From positions 18,487 to 82,486 of the forward strand of contig CAYHAK010000002.1 in NCBI GenBank assembly GCA_964354625.1: 64,000 nt of DNA, given 5' to 3'. The DNA comes from DATKKK01 sp964354625. GTDB lineage: Archaea; Thermoproteota; Bathyarchaeia; Bathyarchaeales; Bathycorpusculaceae. This document shows, piece after piece, positions 22,688 through 32,469 of this stretch (positions within the stretch are counted from its first letter, which is position 1; each line of letters starts with the position of its first letter). A program made the position numbers and the translations under genes. The notes beneath the pieces were generated by a model. That model was not told where the DNA came from and did no database searches. It saw only the letters and a list, made by a program, of their open reading frames with translations.

Positions 22688-24955
22688 TTAATATTCTGTT
22701 AATGCTTTTTGTTTGTATTCATCTGTTCTTTCGAGTTTATCCCATACATCTTTCTTGACGTATCCGCCCACTTGTTCCTTGATCTTCCTCGCCAATCTGG
22801 GCCCTATCAAGGGCAGATTCGTCAGATTGACTAGTGCTGCGTGTTTGATGTCTTCGATGGTCTTGTAGCCTGCGTTGTACATTATGCGTCCTCGCACTCG
22901 GCCCACGCCTTCCAACTTCACAATGGGCAAAAGCTCCATCTTCACGCCTTTCTCCACTCTTTCCATCAACTGCGAGGCCTGCGGAGGAATTTGCTTATTG
23001 CCGAACAGCGTGGCCAGCTCATGCGTGGCGTGCAATAGCCACTTCGCGTTCTCAATCGTTCTGTACAGGTCGCCAGGCTGCACCCTCAGCCGTTCGATGA
23101 TCTCGTCTTCGCTTCTTTCGTCAATCCACGCCGTCATGACCATTGCGGTTTTGATCTCGCCCAGAAACTCCTCGTAGTTGATCCTGTCCTCCCACTCGTC
23201 AGGCGGAGCCACCAGAAACTCGGCGCGACGTTCCTCCATAAAAACGGCTATCTGGTCAATCTCGCTTGTATACGGCCTGAGCGCAGGCCCCATGTCAGGC
23301 GTATGCGCAATCAAATGCAAAAGGCTCAACTCCGTGACCGTCTGCTCCGTGAGGCTTGCAGGCTTGGGCCTGATCGCATCTCGGATCATAACGCCTGAAA
23401 CTGGGTCTATGTAGAGGTCGCTGACGCGTTTGCCGAACCGCGTCGCGTTGATGTCCTCACCGTAAACCTCGATCATTTCCTCATCATACAGGTACTTCAG
23501 AATCTTGGCAATCACGCTCTTGATCGCGTCAACGCCATATTGGTAGGCGTAGAAGGTTCTGCCGAAAAACTCGAAGAGGCCGCGCTCGGTGTGCGCGAAG
23601 TCCGCCGCAATAGTCGCCAGAACGTGCGAGCGGAGTATCCTTTCGACTGCGAGTCTTGACCAGATGCATTCGGGCCTTGCCATGATGTAGCTCTGCATCA
23701 GGTAATCCGCCTCATCCGCCGTCTTGGCGATCAGTATGGCTTCGCCGTTTCTGTCGTATTTTGGCCTTCCAGCCCTGCCTGCCATCTGCTTGTACTCGAG
23801 AACCGTGATCGGATAGAACCCGTAGCCTGCCTCGTACCGCTTGTAATCCTGCACAACAACGATCCGCGCAGGCAAGTTCACGCCGAACGCCAGCGTAGGC
23901 GTCGCCGTCAGGATCTTGATCTTGCCCCCTCTGAACGAATCTTCTATCACACGTCGGTGGCCGCTGCCCAAGCCAGCATGGTGAAAGGCCACACCGCATT
24001 TCACGTCCTCAGCCAGCCCCTCGCTCAACCGCGTCCGCTCACCCGCCGCCAAAATCCGCTCCGCATCATGCTCCAACGAACGCCTCGCAGGCTTCGTCAA
24101 AACCTTCTCAACCTCAACCGCAATCTTCCTAGCCAACGTGACCGCGTTCTTACGCGTCGACGCAAACACGAGCGCCTGCCCACCCTGCTTAACCGTGCTC
24201 AACGCAAGATTGATCGCGCCATCACGCGTCCTCTTCTCGACCTTGCGAGCCTCTCCGTCCTTGTACTGGATCTCGTCATTCAGCAGCACGCCTTCCTTGA
24301 GGCTTACTGGTCTCCACTCGGTCGTGACATGGTCCGCCTTCAGCCACTCGGCGATCTCATGCACATTGCCTATCGTGGCGCTCAACGCGAGAACCTGTAT
24401 GTCAGGGTTGATCTCCATCAGCCTTGCCAACACCACTTCGAGCGTAGGCCCACGCTCCGCATCATTCAACAGGTGCACCTCGTCCGCCACTACAAGTGAG
24501 ATTTCCTCCATCCACTTCGCCCTGTGGCGCAGAAGCGAATCTGCCTTCTCATTCGTCGTGATGATAATGTCGTACCGCTCCAGCCACGCGTCAGTGTTGT
24601 CAAAGTCGCCCGTGCTGATGCCCACGCGCACACGTCGGCCGTCGGTCTTCACGATGCTCGTATATTTCTTGAACTCCTCAAACTTCTCGCTCGCCAACGC
24701 CCTCAGAGGCGTTAGGTAGACCGTTTTCCCGTTCTTCTCCAAGATGTGTTTGAGCGCGCACAGTTCGGCGACAAGCGTCTTGCCTGAGGCGGTTGGACTT
24801 GCGAGCACGAGGGTCTTGCCTTCCAGTGCTCCGGCCTTGACGGCTTCCTCCTGCGGCGGATAAAGCTCCACAATGCCCTCTCCGAGAACAACCGCCTTGA
24901 CCTGCTCAGACACCGCCAGATCAGCAATCTTCACGCAAACACGCCTATCCTGCAA
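22688..24955 (-). CDS. hel308: Hel308-type Ski2 DNA helicase
   Basis: A 755-residue superfamily 2 helicase, which unwinds lagging strands at stalled forks. Motifs: Q-region LYPPQEEAV, Walker A SPTASGKTLVAEL, motif Ia TPLRALASEK, DEVH box VADEVHLL, SAT motif LALSATIG, motif IV ALVFASTRKNA, motif V TATPTLAFGVNLPA, motif VI QMAGRAGRPKYD. A winged helix and ratchet follow, then a helix-hairpin-helix tail (LTNLPLIGPRLARKIKEQVG). The frame starts with TTG 24955; GTG 24934 is a possible leaderless start. It stands alone, divergent from the Fe-S operon. Confidence 0.93.
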   Translation of the reverse strand: MQDRRVCVKIADLAVSEQVKAVVLGEGIVELYPPQEEAVKAGALEGKTLVLASPTASGKTLVAELCALKHILEKNGKTVYLTPLRALASEKFEEFKKYTSIVKTDGRRVRVGISTGDFDNTDAWLERYDIIITTNEKADSLLRHRAKWMEEISLVVADEVHLLNDAERGPTLEVVLARLMEINPDIQVLALSATIGNVHEIAEWLKADHVTTEWRPVSLKEGVLLNDEIQYKDGEARKVEKRTRDGAINLALSTVKQGGQALVFASTRKNAVTLARKIAVEVEKVLTKPARRSLEHDAERILAAGERTRLSEGLAEDVKCGVAFHHAGLGSGHRRVIEDSFRGGKIKILTATPTLAFGVNLPARIVVVQDYKRYEAGYGFYPITVLEYKQMAGRAGRPKYDRNGEAILIAKTADEADYLMQSYIMARPECIWSRLAVERILRSHVLATIAADFAHTERGLFEFFGRTFYAYQYGVDAIKSVIAKILKYLYDEEMIEVYGEDINATRFGKRVSDLYIDPVSGVMIRDAIRPKPASLTEQTVTELSLLHLIAHTPDMGPALRPYTSEIDQIAVFMEERRAEFLVAPPDEWEDRINYEEFLGEIKTAMVMTAWIDERSEDEIIERLRVQPGDLYRTIENAKWLLHATHELATLFGNKQIPPQASQLMERVEKGVKMELLPIVKLEGVGRVRGRIMYNAGYKTIEDIKHAALVNLTNLPLIGPRLARKIKEQVGGYVKKDVWDKLERTDEYKQKALTEY

Positions 24956-25095
24956 TCGTACAACAACAAATACCCCGCAGGCGATTTAAAGCGTTACGTT
25001 CGACGCTTTTCCTCAGTTTTCTGGGTTATGTTTTTCTAGTAGGATGATGCTAACACATTCTGGAACGTTGCCTCGCCGACAGAGTTGGTTTATTC

Positions 25096-26319
25096 ATGAT
25101 CGATAACGTGAGGGAACTGCTCAGGGCGCACGAAGGCCTTAAACGCCAGGTGTACTTGGACAACGAAAACTCAAGCCAAGTCCCCAAAGAAGTCGTCGAA
25201 GCCATGCTGCCCTACTACAGCGAACGCGCATACGGCAACCCTACGCTGACACACAAGCCAGGCTGGGAAGCCTACGAGACAATAATGGAATCAGCGCAGA
25301 AAATCGCCGCATGCCTAGGCACACAGACACTCGAAGACGTCAACTTCACACCCGGCGAAACCGAAGCCAACAACCTCGCACTCATTGGCACGGCACAGGC
25401 CCTCAAAGCCAAAGGCAGAAAAATAGTAATCTCCGAAACCGAACCCCTCAGCGTGCTCAACGTGGCTGAAATGCTGCAGAAACAAGGCTACACGCTGGTG
25501 AAGATTCCCGTTGATCCCGAAGGCTTCGTTGACCTGCAGAAACTCGGCGAAGCAGTCGACAAGGAAACAGTCCTCGTAAGCCTGTCCGCTGTCAACCAAG
25601 AGATAGGAACCATCCAACCCCTAGAAGCCGCAATCGATGCCGTCAGAGACAAAAACCCCGACGCTATTTTCCACACGGACACCACAGACGCCTACGGCAA
25701 AATTCCATTCGATGTCAAGGCGCTGGACGTGGACTTGGCCACCGTTGGCAGCTACAAGATACTTGGACCCCGCGGCGTAGGCGCCCTCTACGTGAAAGAA
25801 GGCATCAACGTCGACCGCATACTTGAAGGCCAAATAGGCACGCAAAGACTGTGGCCCGGCGTCGAGAACACGCCGTTGATCGTCGGCTTCGCGAAAGCTT
25901 CGGAACTGGCCTTCGATAACTTCCAAGACAACATTCACCACATGCACAAGCTCAGAGACATGTTGATCAACCGCATTACCGAAGGCATTACCGACGTGAG
26001 GCTCAACGGGCCGAGAGGCGACAGACGGGGCTCGGACAACGTGAACATCAGCTTTCTGCGTTGCGAAGGCGAAGCGCTCACCATCGAGCTGAGCCTCAAA
26101 GGCGTTTACGTTTCGAGCGGAAGCGCCTGCACCCGAAGGCTCCTGCAGCCCAGCCACGTTCTCGTCGCCATAGGCCGAAAATTCGACGAAGCTCACGGCA
26201 GCATACTCATGAAAGTCACAAGATACCACACTGAAGAAGACATAAAACACGTCCTAGAAGTGATTCCGAAAGCGGTAGACCGAATCAGAGGAATAGTAGG
26301 CTCAACAGGAGTAAGCTAG
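25096..26319 (+). CDS. Cysteine desulfurase, NifS/IscS class I
   Basis: A 407-residue PLP enzyme that moves sulfur from cysteine to a scaffold. Visible: FTPGETEANNLALIG, HTDTTDAYGKIPFDV (PLP-binding Asp and neighbours), the Schiff-base Lys in SYKILGPRGVGALYV, and the catalytic Cys loop VSSGSACTRRLLQPS, the longer loop typical of class I enzymes. ATG start. It is three bases before the IscU-type scaffold gene, so the pair acts as the first two steps of Fe-S cluster assembly or thiolation chemistry. Confidence 0.9.
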   Translation: MIDNVRELLRAHEGLKRQVYLDNENSSQVPKEVVEAMLPYYSERAYGNPTLTHKPGWEAYETIMESAQKIAACLGTQTLEDVNFTPGETEANNLALIGTAQALKAKGRKIVISETEPLSVLNVAEMLQKQGYTLVKIPVDPEGFVDLQKLGEAVDKETVLVSLSAVNQEIGTIQPLEAAIDAVRDKNPDAIFHTDTTDAYGKIPFDVKALDVDLATVGSYKILGPRGVGALYVKEGINVDRILEGQIGTQRLWPGVENTPLIVGFAKASELAFDNFQDNIHHMHKLRDMLINRITEGITDVRLNGPRGDRRGSDNVNISFLRCEGEALTIELSLKGVYVSSGSACTRRLLQPSHVLVAIGRKFDEAHGSILMKVTRYHTEEDIKHVLEVIPKAVDRIRGIVGSTGVS

Positions 26320-26322
26320 ACC

Positions 26323-26820
26323 ATGTCGCGCACGCCTTTACCCTACAACCCGAAGGTTCTTGACCTCTTTCGAAACCCCAAGAACCAAGGCAAGATGGAA
26401 GACGCCACCGTCGTGGCCGTCGCCGGAAATCCCTCGTGCGGAGACATGATAACCTTCTACCTGAAGATCAATGATCGAGACGTGATCGAGAAGGCGTCGT
26501 TCGAAAGCTACGGTTGCGCCGCCAACATAGCCACCTCAAGCATCGTCACCGAAATGGTCAAAGGTCTCACACTTGAGGCAGCTTGGAGTGTCTCGTGGAA
26601 AAGCGTCACTGAAGCCGTAGGCGGCCTTCCCAGCGTCAAATTCCACTGCGGCATCCTCGCCGTCGGTGCCCTCAAACGCGCCATCAAAAAGTACCACAAA
26701 GGCAAAGGAACCAAACCCGAGTGGCTGAGCGACGAGATAAGCTTCGAAGAGAAACAAGCCCTCGAAGAGGAAGAACTCGCCAAGCTGCTTTCGAAAAGGA
26801 TGAAAACGGAAGAAAAGTGA
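26323..26820 (+). CDS. IscU/NifU-type Fe-S scaffold
   Basis: A 165-residue scaffold with the three cluster ligands visible: GNPSCGD, ESYGCAANIA and VKFHCGILA. The LPPVK chaperone-recognition motif of IscU corresponds to LPSVK here. An unusual acidic-basic tail (EISFEEKQALEEEELAKLL) extends beyond the family core. Its TGA overlaps the ATG of the following SufS-type gene by one base (TGATG form), so translation is coupled. Confidence 0.9.
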   Translation: MSRTPLPYNPKVLDLFRNPKNQGKMEDATVVAVAGNPSCGDMITFYLKINDRDVIEKASFESYGCAANIATSSIVTEMVKGLTLEAAWSVSWKSVTEAVGGLPSVKFHCGILAVGALKRAIKKYHKGKGTKPEWLSDEISFEEKQALEEEELAKLLSKRMKTEEK

Positions 26821-28055
26821 TGCTGAACCCCTACAAGATACGCGAAGACTTCCCCATCCTCAAACGTGAAATCAACGGCCACCCACTCGTCTACTTTGAC
26901 AACGCCGCAACCTCGCAAAAGCCAAAGCAAGTCATCGACGCAATCAAACACTACTACGAATACAGCAACGCGAACGTGCACAGAGCCGTGCATACGCTCT
27001 CGCAAGAGGCCTCTGAGCTCTACGAGAACGCGCATGAAGAAGTGGCCAAGTTCATAAACGCCCATGGCATGGAGGAAATAGTCTTCGTAAGAGGCACCAC
27101 CGAAGCCATAAACCTCGTAGCCTACGCCTGGGGCCTCCCCAACCTAGGCAAAAACGACGAAGTCCTAGTTACACTGATGGAACACCACAGCAACATAGTC
27201 CCATGGGAAAACCTATCGCGCATCTGCGGCTTCCGAGTCAAATACGCCGAAGCGAACACTGACGGAACCCTCAACTACGAAGCATTCGAAAAAGCCATCA
27301 CAGACAAAACCAAAATCGTGTGCTTCTCACACGTCTCAAACGTTACAGGAATAGTAAACGACGTCAAACGAATCGTGAAAGCCGCTCACAACCATGGGGC
27401 ACTGACACTCATTGACGGCGCCCAGTCGGTGCCTCACTTGCGTGTTGACGTCAAAGACCTGGGGATGGATTTACTTGCCTTTTCAGGCCACAAGATGCTA
27501 GCGCCCACCGGCATCGGCGTCCTATACGGCAAGAAGGAGATACTCGAAAAGATGGAACCATTTCACGGCGGCGGCGAAATGATACGAGACGTCACCTTCA
27601 ACTCAGCGACTAGGCGGTGTTCCGTGGTTTGGGCCAGTTTGCCTTGGAAGTTTGAAGCTGGAACGCCAAACGTGTCGGGAGGCATAGGCCTGATGGAGGC
27701 CGTGAAGTACCTGAAGAGAGTGGGCATGGAAAACGTGGAAACGCATGAAGAAATGCTGACCACCTATGCCATGGAGCACATGCAAGGACTTGAAAACATT
27801 GAAATCTACGGACCGCACGACGCCTCGGAAAAATGCGGCATAATCCCATTCGGCGTCAAAGGCCTGAGTCCGCATGATGTCGCCCTATCGCTCGACGCGT
27901 ATGGAATCATGATTCGCAGCGGCTATCACTGCGCACAGCCCCTGCACCAGCTGCTGAAGCTGAAATCCTCAGCCAGAGCAAGCTTCTACATCTACAACAC
28001 CCGCGAAGAAATCGACAAGTTTATTGAGCTTCTGAAGGAGATCGAGCGACCCTAA
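26820..28055 (+). CDS. sufS: Cysteine desulfurase, SufS class II
   Basis: A 411-residue PLP enzyme. DNAATSQKPKQVIDAI, TEAINLVAYAWG, LIDGAQSVPHLRVDV, Schiff-base Lys in FSGHKMLAPTGIGVLYG, and the short class II Cys loop IRSGYHCAQPLHQ. Between MIRDVTFNSAT and WASLPWKFEAGTPN there are six extra residues (RRCSVV, about 18 bases at 27614-27631) where relatives run straight on; the frame is kept. Having class I and class II desulfurases around one scaffold is unusual. Overlaps the scaffold gene by one base and the next gene by one. Confidence 0.92.
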   Translation: MLNPYKIREDFPILKREINGHPLVYFDNAATSQKPKQVIDAIKHYYEYSNANVHRAVHTLSQEASELYENAHEEVAKFINAHGMEEIVFVRGTTEAINLVAYAWGLPNLGKNDEVLVTLMEHHSNIVPWENLSRICGFRVKYAEANTDGTLNYEAFEKAITDKTKIVCFSHVSNVTGIVNDVKRIVKAAHNHGALTLIDGAQSVPHLRVDVKDLGMDLLAFSGHKMLAPTGIGVLYGKKEILEKMEPFHGGGEMIRDVTFNSATRRCSVVWASLPWKFEAGTPNVSGGIGLMEAVKYLKRVGMENVETHEEMLTTYAMEHMQGLENIEIYGPHDASEKCGIIPFGVKGLSPHDVALSLDAYGIMIRSGYHCAQPLHQLLKLKSSARASFYIYNTREEIDKFIELLKEIERP

Positions 28056-28324
28056 TGGTCACCGTGGAAGACTATGTGGCCAGAACAGAAGGAACATGCG
28101 GCGAAGAAAAAGACGTAGTCGTCACGTTCAAGTATGACAGAAAGAACGAAGCGATTCAACGAATAATGAAGAGAGCCAAAATGCAGAAATCAATCGCGAA
28201 CATGATCTTTGAACTAGCTTTCGAAGACGTCTCCTTCCGTCTTTACCCGAGCGGCAAGGCCATTTTCCGAAGCTTGAAGGACAAAGAAGAACTGCACAGA
28301 ATCTTGTGCGGTCTTTTGTTGTAG
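28055..28324 (+). CDS. Small conserved-looking protein of the Fe-S operon
   Basis: An 89-residue protein whose ATG overlaps the SufS stop (TAATG). It has a helical middle (NEAIQRIMKRAKMQKSIANM) and a strand-rich end (VSFRLYPSGKAIFRSLKDKE) that faintly recalls one half of a TATA-binding-protein repeat. One Cys near each end. No family recognised. The tight coupling suggests a role with the sulfur-transfer genes. Confidence 0.55.
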   Translation: MVTVEDYVARTEGTCGEEKDVVVTFKYDRKNEAIQRIMKRAKMQKSIANMIFELAFEDVSFRLYPSGKAIFRSLKDKEELHRILCGLLL

Positions 28325-28340
28325 TGAAGCCTGTGGATTC

Positions 28341-28880
28341 TTACTTCTTGCTCGTGTCCTCCGAGAAGACCTCGGCAACCTTCTGCAGACCCTTCGTCAT
28401 CTGCATCATGAACTTGACTCTCTTCTCAGTCTTCGACTTGTAAGAAGTGATTATCGCTTCCAGCTTCGTCATGATCTCGCCTGTTATCTCCACGAGGATC
28501 TGATGGTTCTCCTGATCCGCGAGGTTGAGTATCTCAACTTCGTCGTTCCTGAAGACCAAAACCAGCTGCCCAGTGAGGTACAAGTAGGCCTTGCTTATTC
28601 GCCCGTCATAGCTTTCTGGCAGTGAGGAGGCTGAAATCTCGAGTGTTTTGCCAAAAGGCCTCATGATCCTGACCAGAAAATTGAAGAACTCCTTGACGAG
28701 TGTTTCTTCTTCGCTTGAGAGTTCGGATATTTGTCCTGCGTTTTCCTGTATCTCCTTCAGAGCCTCTACGGTTTGTTCTTCAGTCAGTTTTGGTTTTTCG
28801 CTCGTCGGTGTCGAGTTTGTGACTATTTGTGGCTGTGTTTCTTGAGCTGCAGGTGCGGGCGAAGGCGGTTGTTGAGTCAT
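28341..28880 (-). CDS. Unknown protein A of the MoxR/VWA locus
   Basis: A 179-residue soluble protein: a Pro/Gln/Thr-rich disordered N-terminus (about 1-30), a helical stretch, a central alpha/beta part (MRPFGKTLEISASSLPESYD, then ISKAYLYLTGQLVLVFRNDE) and a C-terminal coiled-coil-like part (EITGEIMTKLEAIITSYKSK). The layout and several positions match the protein at 33024-33650 (KKLRISFNIPPQDLP, VVLNEEGHLVLFYEKEE), so I read the two as diverged paralogues. It is divergent from the MoxR gene across a 170-base promoter region. No known domain. Confidence 0.6.
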   Translation of the reverse strand: MTQQPPSPAPAAQETQPQIVTNSTPTSEKPKLTEEQTVEALKEIQENAGQISELSSEEETLVKEFFNFLVRIMRPFGKTLEISASSLPESYDGRISKAYLYLTGQLVLVFRNDEVEILNLADQENHQILVEITGEIMTKLEAIITSYKSKTEKRVKFMMQMTKGLQKVAEVFSEDTSKK

Positions 28881-29051
28881 TGATAGTCACTCATAACGTG
28901 GTTGAAGATCATTTTACCTGTCAGTTTAATAATAAGCGTGTGTCTGTGCGAAGAGTTTACATACGCTGTCAGGATACGCGCGCCCAATCTTGTATATTAA
29001 GACATAATACTTTTATCAGACTCCACATCTGAATATGTTAAGGAAGAGACA

Positions 29052-30101
29052 ATGAAGCAGGAGCAGAAATCAGCCTCTCTAGGTTACGCCACAGACGCCA
29101 TAAAAGGCACAGGCGTGTACGCCACCAAAACCGAATCCATGTTCATCAAGAGAGGCAACTCCAAAATAACCGTCGACATCTGCAAACGACGTGAAATGTC
29201 TCAGTCTCCCCACTATCACAAGTACGACATCTCAAAGTACGATCTCCATCCCGGATACATCTACCCAGAGGCTCTCCAAAGCCTAGTTCCAACAGGGACT
29301 CCGGAATACGTGGACAGCGGCCAGAGATACGCCGAACGCATGATTCGAGCTCTCTTCTTCTTCAAGCAGTGCGCTCTGATAGGGCCTTCAGGAACAGGCA
29401 AAACCCACATCACATACCTTGTCGCCGAATTAACGGGCCTGCCTGTGTGGGAGGTCAACTGCGGTTTGCAGACATCATCCTACGACCTCATCGGCAGATT
29501 CATCGGTCTAGGAAAGGAAAACTGGGTTGACGGCCAGGTCACCAGCTGGCTGCGGGGCGGCGGCCTTCTGTACCTCGACGAGGCTAACATGATGAAACAG
29601 GACGTCGCCACCAGACTGAACCCGGTGCTCGATACAAGAGGCCACCTCGTCTTGAGCGAGAAAGACAACGAAATAGTCACCCGCCACCCGTACGCCTACG
29701 TCCTCATCAGCATGAACCCCTTCTCAGCCGAATTCTCGGGAACAAAACCGCTGAACGCAGCCTTCAGAAGAAGAATGAGCGTCTGGATCAACTTCGACTA
29801 CGAAAGCGTCGGCGACAGAATCTCATCCAAGGAGGCGGAACTGCTCGAAAAGAGATCCGGAGTCAGCGAGGCCATGGCATACAAGATCATTAGGGTTGGG
29901 GCAGAAATGCGTAGACAATACAAGGCGGGCGACCTGCCCTACGGGCCTTCAATAGGCGACCTCATCCACTGGGCAGTTCTAGTCAAAGACGGATCAGACC
30001 CCATAAGCGCCGCCGAAGAAACCATAGTCGCACTGACCAGCGACAGCGTCGAAGTCCAAGCGGACGTGCGAAGACTCATCGAATCAATCTTCAAGAGTTA
30101 G
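29052..30101 (+). CDS. MoxR/CbbQ-type AAA+ ATPase
   Basis: A 349-residue AAA+ ATPase. Walker A is IGPSGTGKTHITYL (about 113-126), then VNCGLQTSSYDLIGRFIG, Walker B GLLYLDEANMM, sensor 1 VLISMNPFSAEFSGT and an arginine-finger region LNAAFRRRMSVW. A C-terminal lid follows. MoxR/CbbQ/NorQ ATPases work with VWA proteins to remodel or metallate target enzymes (known for Rubisco and NO reductase). Its partner is the next gene, 21 bases on. The first 70 residues are not part of the family core. ATG start with GGAAGAGAC upstream. Confidence 0.88.
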   Translation: MKQEQKSASLGYATDAIKGTGVYATKTESMFIKRGNSKITVDICKRREMSQSPHYHKYDISKYDLHPGYIYPEALQSLVPTGTPEYVDSGQRYAERMIRALFFFKQCALIGPSGTGKTHITYLVAELTGLPVWEVNCGLQTSSYDLIGRFIGLGKENWVDGQVTSWLRGGGLLYLDEANMMKQDVATRLNPVLDTRGHLVLSEKDNEIVTRHPYAYVLISMNPFSAEFSGTKPLNAAFRRRMSVWINFDYESVGDRISSKEAELLEKRSGVSEAMAYKIIRVGAEMRRQYKAGDLPYGPSIGDLIHWAVLVKDGSDPISAAEETIVALTSDSVEVQADVRRLIESIFKS

Positions 30102-30122
30102 CGCTAACAAATGGTGAATTGA

Positions 30123-31853
30123 TTGGGATTCCTCGAGTACGCGTGGTCAATATTCCCCGAAAGAGACAGAATGAAGACCAAATTGCTCGTATCTGCCGAG
30201 GTGGCCTTCGCTCAGCTATACAAGGACAACAGTGGCTTCGTATGCGTTTTCCCTGAGCCGAAAGCGAAGGAAACTGAGGAAGAGAAGACGATATCGCTGT
30301 ACGGCTATATCTTCCCAGCGAATGTCCAAGGAATAAGGCAGCTTGCCAGTCTCTTCAGAGCCTCGGTGTTTCACCTTGGAACCCATGCTCTCTCCTCAAA
30401 CTTCGAAGACTACGAAAAATGGAGGAAACGCAAGGGTCCTCGCCTAGCGCAGTTTACAGTCACGCTGCTGGAAGACGTGAGGGTCAACGCCTACATTGCT
30501 GCACGATACCCTGAGAGGCTCATGGACGAAGCATCTGCGAACACGTTGGCTTTGATGAGGCTTAGGCAAGTAAGCAAGATGATGAACCCCGCAACCAAGA
30601 TCATGGCCAGCCTACTCGCAAGAGCAAACACAGGCCAAGTTCCGGATGGACTGAAGAAAGACCATGACCTAGTGGTTCATCTTGCCGGACTCCTCGACCA
30701 GTACAAAGAGAAGGCAATGCTCTCGATCAAAGCCGAAAAAACGATGCCAAGAGAGGATAAGCTAAAGGTTGCCGACGAAGTCTATAGCTCCATACTAGAT
30801 GTCGGCACAGTAACTGAGACTCCTTTCCTTCCCCACACAGAAGAACTAGGCAGTTGCTCCATTTTTGCTCCATCCTACTTCGCCAATTTCGATGTGATTC
30901 TTGAAGAGGGGTTCAAGAAGCATTTGAGTTTCCTTGGAGGCACTCTTCCGTCTTCCGAGGGTGATAAAGTGACATGGAAGAAGATGGCGGAGAACGAGGC
31001 AGCTCAGATTTATGATTCGTGGTGGCGTCAGAAAGAAAAGGACGCCAAGATGCTTTCGAAGTACGAAAGCCTTCTTCCCATGACGAGGTTCAAGTCCGTC
31101 GGCGTGCCCGAACAAGACTACACCGAGTATTTGAGGGTCAAGGCTGGATGCAAAAGCGAATCGCGCAGACTGATAGAAAGCCTTATCGTAGCAAGAGACG
31201 CCTTGGACGAAGACCCACGAAAGCTGTACGGCGTGCTTGACCTGCAGGAGGTAATCCAGATAATCGCCAGCAAAAGCCCCAGCGTAGACGCCTTCATGTT
31301 GGACGAGAACCTCAGCAAAAGCTATTCGTGGATAATCCTGCTTGACGCAAGCAAAAGCATGAAGTGCCAAAAAGCGTTCGCGTTGGAACTCCTAATAATG
31401 CTGTCCGAAGTGGCCAGTGAACTGCTTCAAGACCCGCATTCATGGGGAACATACGCCTTCAACGACCGATTCCTCGTGATCAAGGACATAAAGGAACGAT
31501 ACAACACCAAAGTGAAATCCCGAGTGGGAGGCATAGACTTCGAAGGCATGACCTACATACCTGACGCTTTGACGCTCGCAGGGCAGGTTATCAAGAGCAG
31601 AACGGACAACATGAGACTCATAACAGTGATATCTGACGGCTGGCCTTACGGCTACGCCGATATGAACAATGCCCTGTCAGAAACCCTGAACACCCTGACA
31701 AAAGGAAGCATTTCCGTAATCGGCGTCGGTGCACAAAGCCGCCAGATGAAGTGTTTCTTCAAATCCTGCAGCACGGTTTACAGCCTACGCGACCTGACGA
31801 AGAAATTCTCAAACCTATACATGGAAGCAAGCAACGTCTCAGCAGAAGCATGA
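30123..31853 (+). CDS. VWA-domain protein, NorD/CbbO-like
   Basis: A 576-residue protein: an N-terminal helical region (with LEDVRVNAYIAARYPERLMD, as in NorD-type proteins) and a C-terminal von Willebrand A domain from about 395. The MIDAS metal site is complete: LLDASKSMK (D-x-S-x-S), the Thr in FEGMTYIPDAL and the Asp in VISDGWPYG. TTG start at 30123, with GGTGA nine bases upstream. With the MoxR ATPase it forms the motor/adaptor pair; no obvious client enzyme (Rubisco, nitric oxide reductase, gas-vesicle genes) is nearby. Confidence 0.85.
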   Translation: MGFLEYAWSIFPERDRMKTKLLVSAEVAFAQLYKDNSGFVCVFPEPKAKETEEEKTISLYGYIFPANVQGIRQLASLFRASVFHLGTHALSSNFEDYEKWRKRKGPRLAQFTVTLLEDVRVNAYIAARYPERLMDEASANTLALMRLRQVSKMMNPATKIMASLLARANTGQVPDGLKKDHDLVVHLAGLLDQYKEKAMLSIKAEKTMPREDKLKVADEVYSSILDVGTVTETPFLPHTEELGSCSIFAPSYFANFDVILEEGFKKHLSFLGGTLPSSEGDKVTWKKMAENEAAQIYDSWWRQKEKDAKMLSKYESLLPMTRFKSVGVPEQDYTEYLRVKAGCKSESRRLIESLIVARDALDEDPRKLYGVLDLQEVIQIIASKSPSVDAFMLDENLSKSYSWIILLDASKSMKCQKAFALELLIMLSEVASELLQDPHSWGTYAFNDRFLVIKDIKERYNTKVKSRVGGIDFEGMTYIPDALTLAGQVIKSRTDNMRLITVISDGWPYGYADMNNALSETLNTLTKGSISVIGVGAQSRQMKCFFKSCSTVYSLRDLTKKFSNLYMEASNVSAEA

Positions 31854-32097
31854 CAAGGCCCCGGATGGAAATACTAAAGATGGCAGTCTCTCGATGCTGA
31901 AGAATACTGTCTCTTGTTGAAACACCCGGGGCTCAACTACCTCCTGTTCCTTCCTTCGTCTGCATGCCTCTCATGTTTGCATTGGTTCTTATCAGTCGAT
32001 TTCGCGCATATTTCAGCATAAGAAGGATTGCTTAACTGCCTTGTAGCCACTTGTTACATTTGAACGTGTCTTCTCAACAACTTGGTGGCATCTCGCA
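31854..32097. other. 244-base gap
   Basis: No gene or repeat seen. AT-rich with no clear promoter match. Confidence 0.3.
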
Positions 32098-32445
32098 TTG
32101 GGTGAAACTGTGGAAACCCATTCAGAAAGCGCTCGTTACGCTATCCTGAGTTACAAAGACAGAGTGTATTATGTTAGTACAGTAAGGGTTCAATTCTGTG
32201 AAGGGAAAGAGATGCACAGGGCGATTTTTCATGCGAAAGATGCTGCTGGCGGTCAGCTTGAGGATCTTGACTTGGACATATCTCAAAAGCTGTACGAGCT
32301 TCTGGTAGAGTACACGAAGATGGGCAATTCAGACTTGCTACTCGTTTTGCACGTTGAAAACAAGGAATACAAGTGGGGTTTGGTGCGCGAGAGCTGGTTG
32401 AGAAGGTTCTTGAGCAAGGATACTGTCGCTGGTTATGTCGTATAG
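32098..32445 (+). CDS. Small unknown protein of the MoxR/VWA locus
   Basis: A 115-residue soluble protein starting at TTG 32098 or GTG 32110. It is strand-rich at first (SARYAILSYKDRVYYVSTVR, then CEGKEMHRAIFHAKDA) and helical later, with a single Cys. No family recognised. It lies between the VWA gene and the convergent coiled-coil gene. Confidence 0.5.
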   Translation: MGETVETHSESARYAILSYKDRVYYVSTVRVQFCEGKEMHRAIFHAKDAAGGQLEDLDLDISQKLYELLVEYTKMGNSDLLLVLHVENKEYKWGLVRESWLRRFLSKDTVAGYVV

Positions 32446-32469
32446 TGGTTTCTTTGTCCTCATAAGGTT

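Noticed and set aside
27614..27631. Intein or mobile insertion in sufS
   Set aside because: Only about 18 bases, in frame, with no repeat ends.
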